NCBI GenBank assembly: GCA_016927965.1
Contig: JAFGLP010000103.1
Coordinates: 1 to 24,762 of the forward strand
From: Dehalococcoidia bacterium
Lineage (GTDB): Bacteria; Chloroflexota; Dehalococcoidia; GIF9; UBA5629
Direction: 5' to 3'
Length of the DNA: 24,762 bases
Each line of letters begins with the position of its first letter. Position 1 is the stretch's first letter. Made by a program: the position numbers and the translations under genes. Under the pieces are notes generated by a model. That model was not told the DNA's origin. It saw only the letters and a program-made list of their open reading frames with translations, and ran no database searches. This document shows positions 16,106 through 24,749 of this stretch, in pieces.

Positions 16106-17386
16106 TCACGCCTGGGGATTCATCATCCTGCCAATAAAAAGAACCGTTCCGGTCTCGATATCCCTGATCAGGAAAATAAACGGACGGTCGATTTTCATTT
16201 CCAGCGGCGCACCGGGCATGGCCGTTGCTTCCATAACAACTGCCGTAGCCGCAGCGGCCTCGGTGCCGGACTCATCGGTGGATATAAAAGCTTTATGGAT
16301 AACATCCGATATGCGCAGGTCCTTGCTACCGATCATCCCCGAAAAGTCGGCATTAGTACTGAAAGCTATGGGCATCCCCATCTCGGAGAGCGTCTTGTTC
16401 AGCCCGAATGAAGACTCGAATTCAAAAGAGGGCATACTGAGGCCAACCTGCTCGGCATCAAGACTCTTTATAATTCCATTCACCTGTTCCGCATGCAGTG
16501 AATTCTCAATTTCGTTAAATTTTCCGCTATCCGGCAGGATGATCAGCATGGATAGCTCACGCCCATCGTAGGGCAGTTCGACAGCCTGGAAATTGTCTCC
16601 ATCCAGGTAATCAAGAAGTTCAACCTGGTGCATCATGGGGACTTTCACTTCAGTCCCATCGACCAGATAAAAGATATCAGGCTTTGTGAGCATTTCCTCA
16701 AAAGGATTTGCCCAGGCCGCATTGAAATAAATTGCGTTCGTCAGCACCAGCCTGGTAAGACTGTTAATGGCGTCAGCCGGGATGAGGTCTTTGATGCGGT
16801 CTTCGGTCTGGTCGCTTACCCACTGGTTTATTACCTGACGGCAGTTCTCCGGGGCATTGATGAAATCCATCAGCCGCAAGCCTGCGCCGTAGTTTTCAGC
16901 CAGCAAGTCCAGGTAACCGGACAGGAATTTATAACCTTTCTGCCCCCAGATGGCATTCACTATATTTAACCTGAATCCCTCTCCATCTTTCCCCTTGGCG
17001 CCCTCACCGCGTGAGGCCAGTATAGCATCGAGATTATTAAACGCCGGGTGCAGATTCTCCTGCGGCAGGGTGTAATGCAGCGTGTCAGCCATCTGCTGCT
17101 GTGTGAGGCCTCTTGCGCCCGCATATGTCATGGCCAGCGCCACTGAAATGCTGTACGGGGAGAAAAACATATTGCCTCCGGCCCCCTTGAGCGACCGGTA
17201 TAAATTGAAAGCAAAAACATTGTCACCTTCAACCAGGGCAGCCATGTCTGATTGACTCACTGCCGGCGACATTACCCGCGCCTTTCCAGACCGTATAACA
17301 TCGGCGGACGCCGGCTGCCCGCAGGCCGGCAACGCAGCCGTCAGCATAATAACCAATCCCAACATCGCTGCAATTTTCGTTTTCAT
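16106..17386 (-). CDS. Serpin-family protease inhibitor, predicted lipoprotein
   Basis: A 426-residue serpin with an N-terminal lipoprotein signal (KTKIAAMLGLVIMLTAALPAC, lipidated C22). The serpin core runs from about residue 55 (NVFAFNLYRSL) through NMFFSPYSISVALAMTYAGARG, LTNAIYFNAAWANPF, VPMMHQ and ELPYDGRELSMLIILP to the C-terminal signature VLFIGRMMNP (415-424). The reactive-loop hinge DESGTEAAAATAV (about 371-383) has threonine at P14 and a run of small residues at P12-P9, the pattern of inhibitory serpins that insert the loop after cleavage. P1 cannot be fixed, but the scissile region lies in VVMEATAMPGAP, lacking Arg or Lys, so a trypsin-like target is unlikely. It is probably surface-anchored, defending against external proteases. 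The second of two ATGs (17386) is preferred for spacing to AGGGGGG; 17389 is the alternative. Confidence 0.93.
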   Translation of the reverse strand: MKTKIAAMLGLVIMLTAALPACGQPASADVIRSGKARVMSPAVSQSDMAALVEGDNVFAFNLYRSLKGAGGNMFFSPYSISVALAMTYAGARGLTQQQMADTLHYTLPQENLHPAFNNLDAILASRGEGAKGKDGEGFRLNIVNAIWGQKGYKFLSGYLDLLAENYGAGLRLMDFINAPENCRQVINQWVSDQTEDRIKDLIPADAINSLTRLVLTNAIYFNAAWANPFEEMLTKPDIFYLVDGTEVKVPMMHQVELLDYLDGDNFQAVELPYDGRELSMLIILPDSGKFNEIENSLHAEQVNGIIKSLDAEQVGLSMPSFEFESSFGLNKTLSEMGMPIAFSTNADFSGMIGSKDLRISDVIHKAFISTDESGTEAAAATAVVMEATAMPGAPLEMKIDRPFIFLIRDIETGTVLFIGRMMNPQA

Positions 17387-17545
17387 CATTTCCCCCCTGC
17401 ATTATTTACACAATTGATATAACGTACCTGACATATAATAAGTTTAGCAGGTCAGCGGCAGACAAGACCATCAGGGCATTTGTCTGTATCATGCTCATTG
17501 ACAAGTCACCGAACGGCTGATAGAATCCCGCAGCAGAGAATACCC

Positions 17546-18241
17546 ATGAATGTCGATCAAATACTGGATAAGCTGAGAGCACTGGGCAGCCTTGATCCGG
17601 TTAACTTAAAGGGGATGCAGCGCTACGGCATCAATACCAGCCATACGCTGGGAGTTATCTCCACACCTGCCATGACCGCGTTTGCACGGCAGCTTGGCAA
17701 AGACCATAAGCTGGCACAGCAGCTATGGGCAACTGGCTACCGTGAGGCCCGTATACTTGCATTCATGATCGATGACCCGGCGCAGGTAACACCGGGGCAA
17801 ATGGATGAATGGGCCGGGGACTTCGATTCGTGGGACATCTGTGACAGTACCTGCCTTCACCTTTTCAGCAGAACAGCACCGGCTGTCGATAAAGCATTTG
17901 AATGGGCTTCAAACAATGAGGAGTTTATTAAACGCGCTGGATTTGTAATGATGGCCTGCCTGTCCGTTGGCAAAAGGAAGGTCAGCGAAGAGCAGCTGGC
18001 CTCTTTTCTCCCCGTTATTGAGAGGGAATCAATAGATGAGCGCAACTATGTGAAAAAAGCGGTCAACTGGGCTTTGCGCCAGATAGGAAAGCGCAGCACC
18101 CGCCTAAACAGACTGTCCGTACAGGCAGGACATCGGATTAAAGCACTGGATTCTAAAACCGCACGCTGGACCGCCTCAGATGCCCTGCGCGAACTCACCG
18201 GTGAAAAAGTCCAGTCCCGTCTCAGCAGAAAGCCCGCTTAA
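17546..18241 (+). CDS. DNA alkylation repair protein, AlkD-like HEAT-repeat glycosylase family
   Basis: About 231 residues of all-helical HEAT-like repeats. The segments MQRYGINTSHTLGVIST, LAQQLWATGYREARILAFMIDDP and WAGDFDSWDICDSTC (W96, D97, D100) match the AlkD family, where the tryptophans and an aspartate in this D-x-W-x-x-x-D region grip and excise alkylated bases such as 3- and 7-methylpurines. KRAGFVMMACLSVGK and the NYVKKAVNWALRQIGKR helix are also diagnostic. The ATG at 17546 starts at the family N-terminus. An upstream TTG at 17480 would add 22 unrelated residues. Only AGAGAA serves as ribosome-binding site. Its TAA overlaps the TAA of the convergent HesB-like gene within TTAA at 18238-18241. 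Whether it is an active glycosylase is inferred from family. Confidence 0.87.
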   Translation: MNVDQILDKLRALGSLDPVNLKGMQRYGINTSHTLGVISTPAMTAFARQLGKDHKLAQQLWATGYREARILAFMIDDPAQVTPGQMDEWAGDFDSWDICDSTCLHLFSRTAPAVDKAFEWASNNEEFIKRAGFVMMACLSVGKRKVSEEQLASFLPVIERESIDERNYVKKAVNWALRQIGKRSTRLNRLSVQAGHRIKALDSKTARWTASDALRELTGEKVQSRLSRKPA

Positions 18242-18606
18242 CAGGGTTTCTCACCGCCGCAGCATGAACCGCCGCCGCAATCAGACTCATCATGCAAATC
18301 ATGCTCTCCGCCACAGCAGCATCCACCACCGCAGCCTGTCTGCGTGAGCATCAGAGATGGCCCTTCAGGTGTGTTCTCCACTTCTAGGGAGATGCCCTCC
18401 AGATGCACAGCAAGCTGATCTTCAATCACCATCAGCTTGGTCCCTTCGTATTCTAAAACGCTGTCCCCTTCCATTTGCTTATCCATCACCAGTCCAAGCT
18501 GGCCCTGTTCATTCGCCGCCAACCTGAGCAAAACACTGGGGTCAGGAGCGTTCTCGCTCAACATCTTCTTCAGTTCTTTCTTGGCATCATCGGTAATATT
18601 GATCAT
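18238..18606 (-). CDS. HesB/IscA-like protein with cysteine-rich C-terminal tail
   Basis: A 122-residue protein. Residues 1-88 follow the HesB/IscA layout: INITDDAKKELKKMLSE helix, a LLRLAANEQGQLGLVMD strand pair, GTKLMVIEDQLAVHLEGISLEVE. The cysteine that IscA proteins carry in the middle (SGCSG) is missing; NEQGQLG stands there. The last 33 residues replace the CGCG end by a tail with eight cysteines in CGGGCCCGG and CGGGSCCGG blocks separated by an acidic His-containing linker (EHDLHDESD). It probably binds iron, an Fe-S cluster or another soft metal, and is perhaps related to the HesB-like group that includes selenoproteins. The start is the ATG at 18606, with GGAGG 8 nt upstream; an in-frame start at 18669 is rejected. 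Confidence 0.75.
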   Translation of the reverse strand: MINITDDAKKELKKMLSENAPDPSVLLRLAANEQGQLGLVMDKQMEGDSVLEYEGTKLMVIEDQLAVHLEGISLEVENTPEGPSLMLTQTGCGGGCCCGGEHDLHDESDCGGGSCCGGEKPC

Positions 18607-18614
18607 CCAATAAT

Positions 18615-18659
18615 CCTCCGGTGGTTGGAAAAGCCACAACGGAACCTGTCTGAACCTGT
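18615..18659 (-). promoter_or_regulatory. Leader of the HesB-like gene: hairpin touching the ribosome-binding site plus direct repeat
   Basis: Stem arms CCG-GTGG (18618-18624) and CCAC-AA-CGG (18634-18642) with a 2-nt bulge overlap the GGAGG ribosome-binding site (complement of 18615-18619). Immediately upstream, GAACCTGT occurs twice (18642-18649 and 18652-18659) with an exact 10-bp period, one helical turn. Both suggest regulation of the gene, either at RNA level (masking the ribosome-binding site) or by a protein binding tandem sites. Confidence 0.35.
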
Positions 18660-18828
18660 TGGAAAACAACCCCAGATTCGCCGGGGACCTTCCTCGATAT
18701 ATTATTAGTCAGAGTACGGTCACCCAACGCTTTAGCGGAGCGGGAAGCAGCGGAAAGCTAACCCTACGTAAAACTAATTAAGTTATTATAAACGAAAAAT
18801 ATGCAATGCATAAAATTTTAACCGTTCC

Positions 18829-20040
18829 TCATGTCTGCTGGTAAGTTTCTTTGATCCAGAGCGAAACGAGGAAGGAACCGAAGAGCAGCGCCACCAGCAA
18901 GGTAAGGGAGCCAGAGAAATTGCCCGTTGCCGATTGCAGCGCTTCCATGGAAGGCACCAGTATTACAGCCGCCAAATTCCCCAGCAGCTGCAGGTAGCCG
19001 ACCGATACGCCGGCATATTTAGGACCGGTTATCTCCGCTGACATGGTGAGCATTATGGGCAAAGCAGATATCAGGAAAAAGCCAAGCAGTATGCCGTTGA
19101 TCATGTTTATCGTATAACCACGTATGAATATGAGAGCGGTTATACAGATTGCCCCGACCAATGAAGCCAGGATCAGGAACGGCTTCCGTCTCTTTACCTT
19201 ATCTGAAACCAGCGGTATTACAAAACAGCCGATCATGCCTGCCAGAATAAGCAATGTTGATATGGTGCTGCCGTCAACCATGGGGATATTGTGAAGCTCA
19301 AATAGTATTTTTTGCAGCCATGTTGCCAGGCCATTGAAAGCGCCTATGCCCACCAGTGCTATAACACCCAGCATCAGGAAGTTCCTGTTCTTAAGTATGA
19401 CACTCAGCCCTCCCCAGCTCGCCACTGTTAGATCAGTTTCAGGCGCCCTTGAGGGAGTAGTGGGTTTAGATTTAACGATAAAGATGAACGCCAGCATGCC
19501 CAGTATGCCCGCAATTCCGTATATCCACAGCATTGTCTCGTAGCCGAGGCTCTCGACCATAACCGGTGTAGCACCCAGCGCCACCATCATCCCGACAAAA
19601 AGGGCAAACGAGCCCAAGCCGACTGCAGTAGCTTCGTCCTTGGGAGAGAACCATACCGTTGCCAGCTTGGTTATACCATTTAAAACAAATGGTTGCCCCA
19701 GTGAAATCCCGATCTGCGATATCAACAGGTTAGTGAAAGAACCAGGAGCCACCAATCTCACCAGTGAGAAAACTCCGGTTAAAATGGCGCCGATACCCAC
19801 ACCCCATTTAAAGCCGATTTTATCGATGATAATGCCAGCCGGTATTGTAAGTATAACCTGTATCAGGGGAAAGACCAGGGTAAGCCACTGCAGGTCGCTG
19901 GCAGGGATTTGCAGCATTTTTTCCAGGTAGGTATCAATAGCAGCAAAATTAAGCCAGAAAAGCTGTGTCAGTGCCGACGTGTACATGTAGATAGCCAGTA
20001 CAACCCACCTGAACCCATACTGCTTGTATTGCTGTTCCAT
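18829..20040 (-). CDS. MFS transporter, FLVCR-like
   Basis: A 403-residue, 12-helix major facilitator. The start YGFRWVVLAIYMYTSALTQLFWLNFAAI, motif A (IIIDKIGFKWGVGIG) and the GQPFVLNGITKLATVWFSPKDEATAVGLGS segment after helix 4 resemble the FLVCR/DIRC2 branch, whose eukaryotic members move heme, choline or related metabolites. A central loop (KSKPTTPSRAPETDLT) separates the halves. The second half repeats the A-like motif as PLVSDKVKRRKPFLI. The substrate is unknown. The ATG at 20040 has GGGGGG seven bases upstream. An in-frame start at 20097 would add 19 hydrophilic residues and is rejected. The 270-bp divergent gap to the PiT gene holds promoters but no gene. Confidence 0.87.
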   Translation of the reverse strand: MEQQYKQYGFRWVVLAIYMYTSALTQLFWLNFAAIDTYLEKMLQIPASDLQWLTLVFPLIQVILTIPAGIIIDKIGFKWGVGIGAILTGVFSLVRLVAPGSFTNLLISQIGISLGQPFVLNGITKLATVWFSPKDEATAVGLGSFALFVGMMVALGATPVMVESLGYETMLWIYGIAGILGMLAFIFIVKSKPTTPSRAPETDLTVASWGGLSVILKNRNFLMLGVIALVGIGAFNGLATWLQKILFELHNIPMVDGSTISTLLILAGMIGCFVIPLVSDKVKRRKPFLILASLVGAICITALIFIRGYTINMINGILLGFFLISALPIMLTMSAEITGPKYAGVSVGYLQLLGNLAAVILVPSMEALQSATGNFSGSLTLLVALLFGSFLVSLWIKETYQQT

Positions 20041-20174
20041 TACATACCCCCCTTTCTCAGTTATTGATGTCGCAGCATTAAATGTGACCACTGCCACCCG
20101 GCCGGGGCCGTAATTCTTAAAAACGATTTATTATAATCCTTTTTGCCGCTTATTTCCTTTCCCTGCGTATAAGA

Positions 20175-20203
20175 TTGGACTCTGTGCTAAAATTTTTTAA
20201 ATA
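20175..20203 (+). promoter_or_regulatory. Weak candidate promoter of the PiT gene
   Basis: TTGGAC (20175-20180), 17 bp, TAAATA (20198-20203) in the divergent gap. The -35 has 5 of 6 matches and the -10 is poor. It would leave a leader of about 100 nt with no clear ribosome-binding site before the ATG at 20311. Confidence 0.25.
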
Positions 20204-20310
20204 GTTATTATTTGATTGACGGGTGTGCAGTCTCTTTTTACGTTCCCCCAAAAATATTCCGCCAAAAAATATATAATTAATATCTGGATAGACCATTCTT
20301 TGATAGTTTT

Positions 20311-21321
20311 ATGCTAGATATACACCTGGTATTCATAATATTCATCATTGCAGTAGCGCTTATATTCGACTTCACGAACGGCATGCATGATGCAGCCAAC
20401 TCCATAGCAACTATCGTCTCCACCAGGGTATTGCCTCCGCGGTTAGCCGTCATCTGGGCGGCCTTTTTTAACTTCCTGGCCTTTTTCCTTTTCGGCACAG
20501 CTGTTGCCACAACCATCGGCAAAGGTATGATCGATGTCACAACCGTCAATGAAACGGTTATCCTGGCAGGATTGACAGGCGCAATTTGCTGGAACCTGAT
20601 CACCTGGTATCTGGGGCTGCCCAGCAGCTCTTCACATGCTTTGATCGGAGGATATGCGGGAGCGGCCGTAGCAAAGGGGGGCTTCGGCGTCATCATCCCG
20701 GGCGGCTGGTACCTGACCATCATATTTATAATGCTGGCGCCTGCCATGGGGCTGGCCCTGGGCTTCTTACTAAAAGTGCTTACTTCCTGGCTGCTGTATA
20801 AACAGAGGCCGGGCACGGTCAATAAATGGTCGCGTATATTCCAGCTTTTTTCGGCAGCTTTTTACAGCCTGGCGCATGGCGGAAATGACGCTCAAAAAAC
20901 CATGGGCATTATCGCCAGCCTGCTCCTGACCGGCGGTCTGATCAATGAGTTTGAAATTCCGCTGTGGGTTGTATTTCTTGCATATACAGCGATTGCCGCC
21001 GGCACGCTCACCGGCGGCTGGCGCATCGTCAAGACAATGGGCCAGAAAATAACCAAGCTGAGACCGATAGACGGCTTCTGCGCAGAAACAGGCGGCGCTT
21101 TATCTATTTTCCTGGCCACCCACATGGGCATCCCGGTGAGCACCACGCACGTCATCACCGGGGCTGTATCCGGTGTCGGTTCCGCCAACCGGTGGACGGC
21201 TGTTAACTGGGGAGTGACTTTGCGTATCGTCTGGGCCTGGATCCTCACCATACCGGGAGCAGCCATCATTGCCGCTATCGCGTATTTCCTGCTCAATCTG
21301 CTCAGCCCGCTTTTTGCATGA
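20311..21321 (+). CDS. Inorganic phosphate transporter, PiT family
   Basis: A 336-residue membrane protein with the inverted two-fold repeat of PiT carriers. The first half has FDFTNGMHDAANSIATIVSTRVLPP and WYLGLPSSSSHALIGGYAGA. The second half has SLAHGGNDAQKTMGI and THMGIPVSTTHVITGAVSGVG. The paired N-D and S-S/T-T-H motifs form the phosphate path. PiT proteins import phosphate with H+ or Na+, or as neutral metal-phosphate complexes. About ten hydrophobic helices are visible. No Shine-Dalgarno precedes the ATG. No DUF47/PhoU-like partner, which often sits beside pit genes, is present. The following gene is a calcium-type ATPase 110 bp downstream with its own promoter. Confidence 0.94.
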   Translation: MLDIHLVFIIFIIAVALIFDFTNGMHDAANSIATIVSTRVLPPRLAVIWAAFFNFLAFFLFGTAVATTIGKGMIDVTTVNETVILAGLTGAICWNLITWYLGLPSSSSHALIGGYAGAAVAKGGFGVIIPGGWYLTIIFIMLAPAMGLALGFLLKVLTSWLLYKQRPGTVNKWSRIFQLFSAAFYSLAHGGNDAQKTMGIIASLLLTGGLINEFEIPLWVVFLAYTAIAAGTLTGGWRIVKTMGQKITKLRPIDGFCAETGGALSIFLATHMGIPVSTTHVITGAVSGVGSANRWTAVNWGVTLRIVWAWILTIPGAAIIAAIAYFLLNLLSPLFA

Positions 21322-21351
21322 TCAAAATATCTCCCGGCAACAATACATGCA

Positions 21352-21380
21352 TTGGTATGAAAATAACCAGGTGATATAAT
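21352..21380 (+). promoter_or_regulatory. Strong promoter of the P-type ATPase gene
   Basis: TTGGTA (21352-21357), exactly 17 bp, then a perfect TATAAT (21375-21380) that is also preceded by TGA, making an extended -10. It lies in the 110-bp gap after the PiT stop, so the ATPase can be transcribed independently of PiT. AAAGGA (21415-21420) is the ribosome-binding site for the ATG at 21432. Confidence 0.7.
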
Positions 21381-21431
21381 GACCCCCTGGAGCTTTGATT
21401 GGCATAGCTCCTCAAAAGGATACTGTTTGAC

Positions 21432-24167
21432 ATGAAAGATATCTTCGAAAACCCGTGGCATAGCCTGGGATTGCCCGAAACATACAGTACGCTGGAATCA
21501 AACATTGAAGGCTTGGCATCCTCAGAAGCACAGTCCCGCCTGGAAAAATACGGCTATAACGAGCTGGAGGGAGAGGACAGCATATCGCCCTGGAGACTTC
21601 TGCTAGAGCAGTTTAAAAATGTGCTGATAATCGTATTACTTATTGCGGTAGCGATATCAATTTCGGTAGAAATATTAAATCGTACATATGAGTTTCTGGA
21701 TGCTATCGTAATTTTTATCATCGTCCTTTTCGCGGCTGGGCTTGGTTTCATACAGGAGTACCGCGCCAGCAAGGCCATACAGGCGCTGAAAAGGATGGCC
21801 GCCCCGCTGGCATCGGTATTGAGGGACGGGGCAGAAGCCGAAGTACCTTCCCGTGAAGTGGTCCCCGGCGATGTAGTCATTATCAGGACAGGCGACAAGA
21901 TACCGGCGGACGCCCGCATTATCGAGAGCTTCAACTTGAGGACTGATGAAGCTGCCCTGACCGGCGAATCCATGCCTGTTGAGAAGATCAGCGATTCGGT
22001 AAATGCCGATTCAGGACTTGGCGACCGGCTGAACATGCTTTTTTCCGGCACGGCAGCTGTCTATGGCCGCTGCAAGGCCGTAGTGGTTGGGACCGGGCAG
22101 CATACTGAATTCGGCAAAATAGCAGCCATGCTTAAAGAGGTTAAGCAGGATAAAACACCCCTGCAGATTAACCTGGACCGTATCGGCAAATGGATAGCCA
22201 TTGCCGCACTTATCCTGTGTTTTATCCTAGCCCTGATGGGGGTATTCCGCGGGCATGAGCCGCTGGAGATGCTCATCTGGGGTATAAGCCTGGCAGTAGC
22301 GGCAGTTCCCGAAGCCCTGCCTGCAGTAGTTACTATCTCGCTGGCCCTTGGCGTTAACCGTATGGTGAAAATGCACGCGCTCATACGCAAGCTGCCTGCA
22401 GTAGAGACGCTGGGCTGCACCACAATCATCTGCTCAGACAAGACCGGCACCATGACACAGGACCAGATGACTTTGAAAAAAATCTATACCGGCGGAAAAC
22501 TGATCGACATTACTGGCGTGGGTTATGAGCCCGCAGGGGATTTTCTTCTTGATGGTAACATTATCGACCATGACAGCAATGCCGATCTGCAGAAATTGCT
22601 TATATCAGCCAACATGTGTTCAGATACTGCCTTGGTCAACATCGACGGGCAGTGGAAAATTCAGGGCGATCCCACAGAAGGAGCGTTCGTCGTAGCCGCC
22701 GTCAAGGCCGGCATAAACATCGAGCAGTCCTGCGGTATCCACCCCAGAGTTGGGGAGATACCCTTCTCATCCGAGAGTAAGAGGATGACCACCATTTATA
22801 GAGAACCTGACGGGGTCATAGCCTATTCCAACGGAGCCGCCGAAGTAATACTTAGTACCTGTGAATATGTATACATGTCCGGCAGTGAGGAAAAACTGGA
22901 CGAAAGCGGACGTGAAAAAATACAGAAGATCATCCGGGACATGGCCAACGATGCGCTGCGTGTACTGGCCACATCTTATAAACGCCTGCCCGACAATTTC
23001 ACGGTCGACGAATCTGTCAATTCAGAAATGGTGCTGATGGGACTGGGCGGCATGATCGACCCGCCCAGGCCGGAGGTCAAGAGCTCCATACAGACCTGTG
23101 TCGATGCAGGAATCAAGACTGTCATGATCACCGGTGACCATAAAATCACGGCCGTTGCCATAGCCCGTGAGCTCGGCATACTCAAGAAGGGCCTGGCCGT
23201 TACCGGCAGCGAATTGAACGCCATGACCCCGAATGATTTTCACAGCAAGGTCGAAGACATTGAGGTCTATGCACGCGTATCCCCTGAACACAAGCTGAGA
23301 GTAGTTGACGCTCTGACCCGCAAAAATCACGTGGTTGCCATGACAGGAGACGGGATCAACGATGCTCCAGCCCTGAAAAAAGCCGATATCGGTGTGGCCA
23401 TGGGTATCAAGGGTACCGATGTCACCAAAGAATCGGCGGATATGATCCTGACGGATGATAACTTCGCCTCGCTGGTGACAGCGGTGGCTGAAGGCAGGAA
23501 TATATTTGAAAATATAAAGAAGTTCCTGATGTATCTGCTTTCATCAAATATAGGGGAAATTTTACTCATGGCAGGCGCCGTGCTTTTCGGACCGCTTATC
23601 GGCCTGCCTTACGGCGCCATACCCTTGATCGCCATTCAAATCCTCTACGTCAACCTGGCTACCGACGGCTTGCCGGCCATCGCCCTCAGCGTTGACCCGC
23701 CTGATCCTGATATTATGACCCGCAGGCCGCGCCCCAAGAACCAGAACATATTCACTTTGCCTGTGGCCTTGCTGATGGCAGTCGGCGGCATCTGGTCATG
23801 CCTGGTTAATATTTTTATCTTCAAATCGTCCCTTGACGCCGGGCGCACCATGCTGGAGGCGCAAGCGTTATGTTTCATGACGCTGATATTGATCCAGTTC
23901 TTCAAAGCGTATAATTTCCGCTCGGACAGGAAATCCATCTTTAAGATCGGCATTTTCACCAACAAATGGCTGAATCTGGCAATATTATGGGAAACGGCGC
24001 TGCTGGTCATCATCTTTTGTGTACCCGTCCTGCAGGATGCTTTCCACACCTTTACGCTTTCAATAAAAGATTGGGTAGAGGTCATATTGCTGTCGTTATC
24101 CATCTTCCCCGTACTTGAGATCACCAAGTGGATTATCAGAAGCCAGAAAAAATGGAAAAGCATGTAA
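21432..24167 (+). CDS. P2A-type cation ATPase (Ca2+ or Mn2+ exporting, SERCA/PMCA-like)
   Basis: A 911-residue P-type ATPase. It has the N-terminal cation-ATPase domain ([15 protein letters not shown]), actuator TGES at 177-180, helix 4 PEALP at 293-297, phosphorylation site D336 in SDKTGT, and the hinge [21 protein letters not shown]. Ten membrane helices are expected. Calcium site II residues of SERCA are kept (the PE(A)LP glutamate; N and D in [10 protein letters not shown]). In helix 5 SSNIGEI keeps N and E. In helix 8 the site I glutamate is replaced by glutamine ([11 protein letters not shown]), as in PMCA, which suggests one ion per ATP. The nucleotide-domain KGAxE motif reads NGAAE, losing the usual lysine. 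It probably exports Ca2+ or Mn2+ from the cytoplasm. Confidence 0.94.
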   Translation: MKDIFENPWHSLGLPETYSTLESNIEGLASSEAQSRLEKYGYNELEGEDSISPWRLLLEQFKNVLIIVLLIAVAISISVEILNRTYEFLDAIVIFIIVLFAAGLGFIQEYRASKAIQALKRMAAPLASVLRDGAEAEVPSREVVPGDVVIIRTGDKIPADARIIESFNLRTDEAALTGESMPVEKISDSVNADSGLGDRLNMLFSGTAAVYGRCKAVVVGTGQHTEFGKIAAMLKEVKQDKTPLQINLDRIGKWIAIAALILCFILALMGVFRGHEPLEMLIWGISLAVAAVPEALPAVVTISLALGVNRMVKMHALIRKLPAVETLGCTTIICSDKTGTMTQDQMTLKKIYTGGKLIDITGVGYEPAGDFLLDGNIIDHDSNADLQKLLISANMCSDTALVNIDGQWKIQGDPTEGAFVVAAVKAGINIEQSCGIHPRVGEIPFSSESKRMTTIYREPDGVIAYSNGAAEVILSTCEYVYMSGSEEKLDESGREKIQKIIRDMANDALRVLATSYKRLPDNFTVDESVNSEMVLMGLGGMIDPPRPEVKSSIQTCVDAGIKTVMITGDHKITAVAIARELGILKKGLAVTGSELNAMTPNDFHSKVEDIEVYARVSPEHKLRVVDALTRKNHVVAMTGDGINDAPALKKADIGVAMGIKGTDVTKESADMILTDDNFASLVTAVAEGRNIFENIKKFLMYLLSSNIGEILLMAGAVLFGPLIGLPYGAIPLIAIQILYVNLATDGLPAIALSVDPPDPDIMTRRPRPKNQNIFTLPVALLMAVGGIWSCLVNIFIFKSSLDAGRTMLEAQALCFMTLILIQFFKAYNFRSDRKSIFKIGIFTNKWLNLAILWETALLVIIFCVPVLQDAFHTFTLSIKDWVEVILLSLSIFPVLEITKWIIRSQKKWKSM

Positions 24168-24182
24168 AGACTGCCCGCACCA

Positions 24183-24234
24183 GCATGTTATCATGCAATG
24201 GCAGAGGCAAGCGGCGCTTCCCATTCAACCTCTG
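24183..24234. other. Two small hairpins in the ATPase-dinB gap
   Basis: First, GCATG-TTAT-CATGC (24183-24196). Second, CAGAGG (24202-24207) with CCTCTG (24229-24234), enclosing AAGC/GCTT (24209-24219). Neither is followed by a T-run. They may slow or end the ATPase transcript, or protect its 3' end. Confidence 0.3.
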
Positions 24235-24281
24235 ACTAAGGATACAGTTGATTATCGTAGCTGTTAAGGGGAAAATAAGCC

Positions 24282-24749
24282 ATGCAGGCAACCGGCAAAG
24301 ATTTGCAGCGCACTGTCGACGCTTTTTACCTGAAATATAAAGACATTGACGATAAAACAGCTTCTTTAAAGCCAGCACCGAATGAATGGTCCTTAAAGGA
24401 GATCATCGGCCACCTGATAAATTCCGCCTCCAACAACCAGCAGAGGTTCCTGGGCCTGCAGTTCGTAAAGGAGATGCAATTCCCCCCTTATCAGAAATAC
24501 CACCTGCAATGGCTGGAAAGGGAAAAGTTCAACGAGCTTAAGTTCGAAGACCTGTTTTCACTCTGGCGGCAATATAACGTTCTGAACGCCCACATCATAG
24601 GCAACATCGATGCCGTGGCTCTGGATAACATTGTAGAGATGGAAGACGGCAGGAAAATACCATTAGAAGCCGTAGCCGCTGACTATGTTAAGCATTTAAA
24701 AATTCATCTTACCCAATTCGGGGAGACGCTGAGTAAGATCAGCCAATAG
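24282..24749 (+). CDS. DinB-like four-helix bundle protein
   Basis: A 155-residue protein of the DinB/YfiT-like superfamily. The first metal-ligand histidine is H44 in WSLKEIIGHLINSASNNQQRF, and the second pair is H138/H142 in DYVKHLKIHLTQF. This is the usual three-histidine arrangement for a Zn or Ni site. Family members include mycothiol- and bacillithiol-dependent transferases and many uncharacterised stress proteins, so the reaction is not known. The length is normal. The ATG at 24282 follows AAGGGGAAAA about ten bases upstream. The gene ends 13 bases before the window edge. Confidence 0.87.
   Translation: MQATGKDLQRTVDAFYLKYKDIDDKTASLKPAPNEWSLKEIIGHLINSASNNQQRFLGLQFVKEMQFPPYQKYHLQWLEREKFNELKFEDLFSLWRQYNVLNAHIIGNIDAVALDNIVEMEDGRKIPLEAVAADYVKHLKIHLTQFGETLSKISQ

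Noticed and set aside
15964..16137. Small plus-strand frame of about 57 codons in the serpin-phosphoesterase gap
   Set aside because: It has no ribosome-binding site, low-complexity composition with no recognisable motif, runs into the serpin coding region, and coincides with the inverted repeats that better explain the DNA.
16218..16571. Plus-strand open frame opposite the serpin gene, and similar long antisense frames opposite the kinase, oxidase and GlpD genes
   Set aside because: These are reverse-frame shadows of strongly supported genes. They lack ribosome-binding sites and protein-like motifs.
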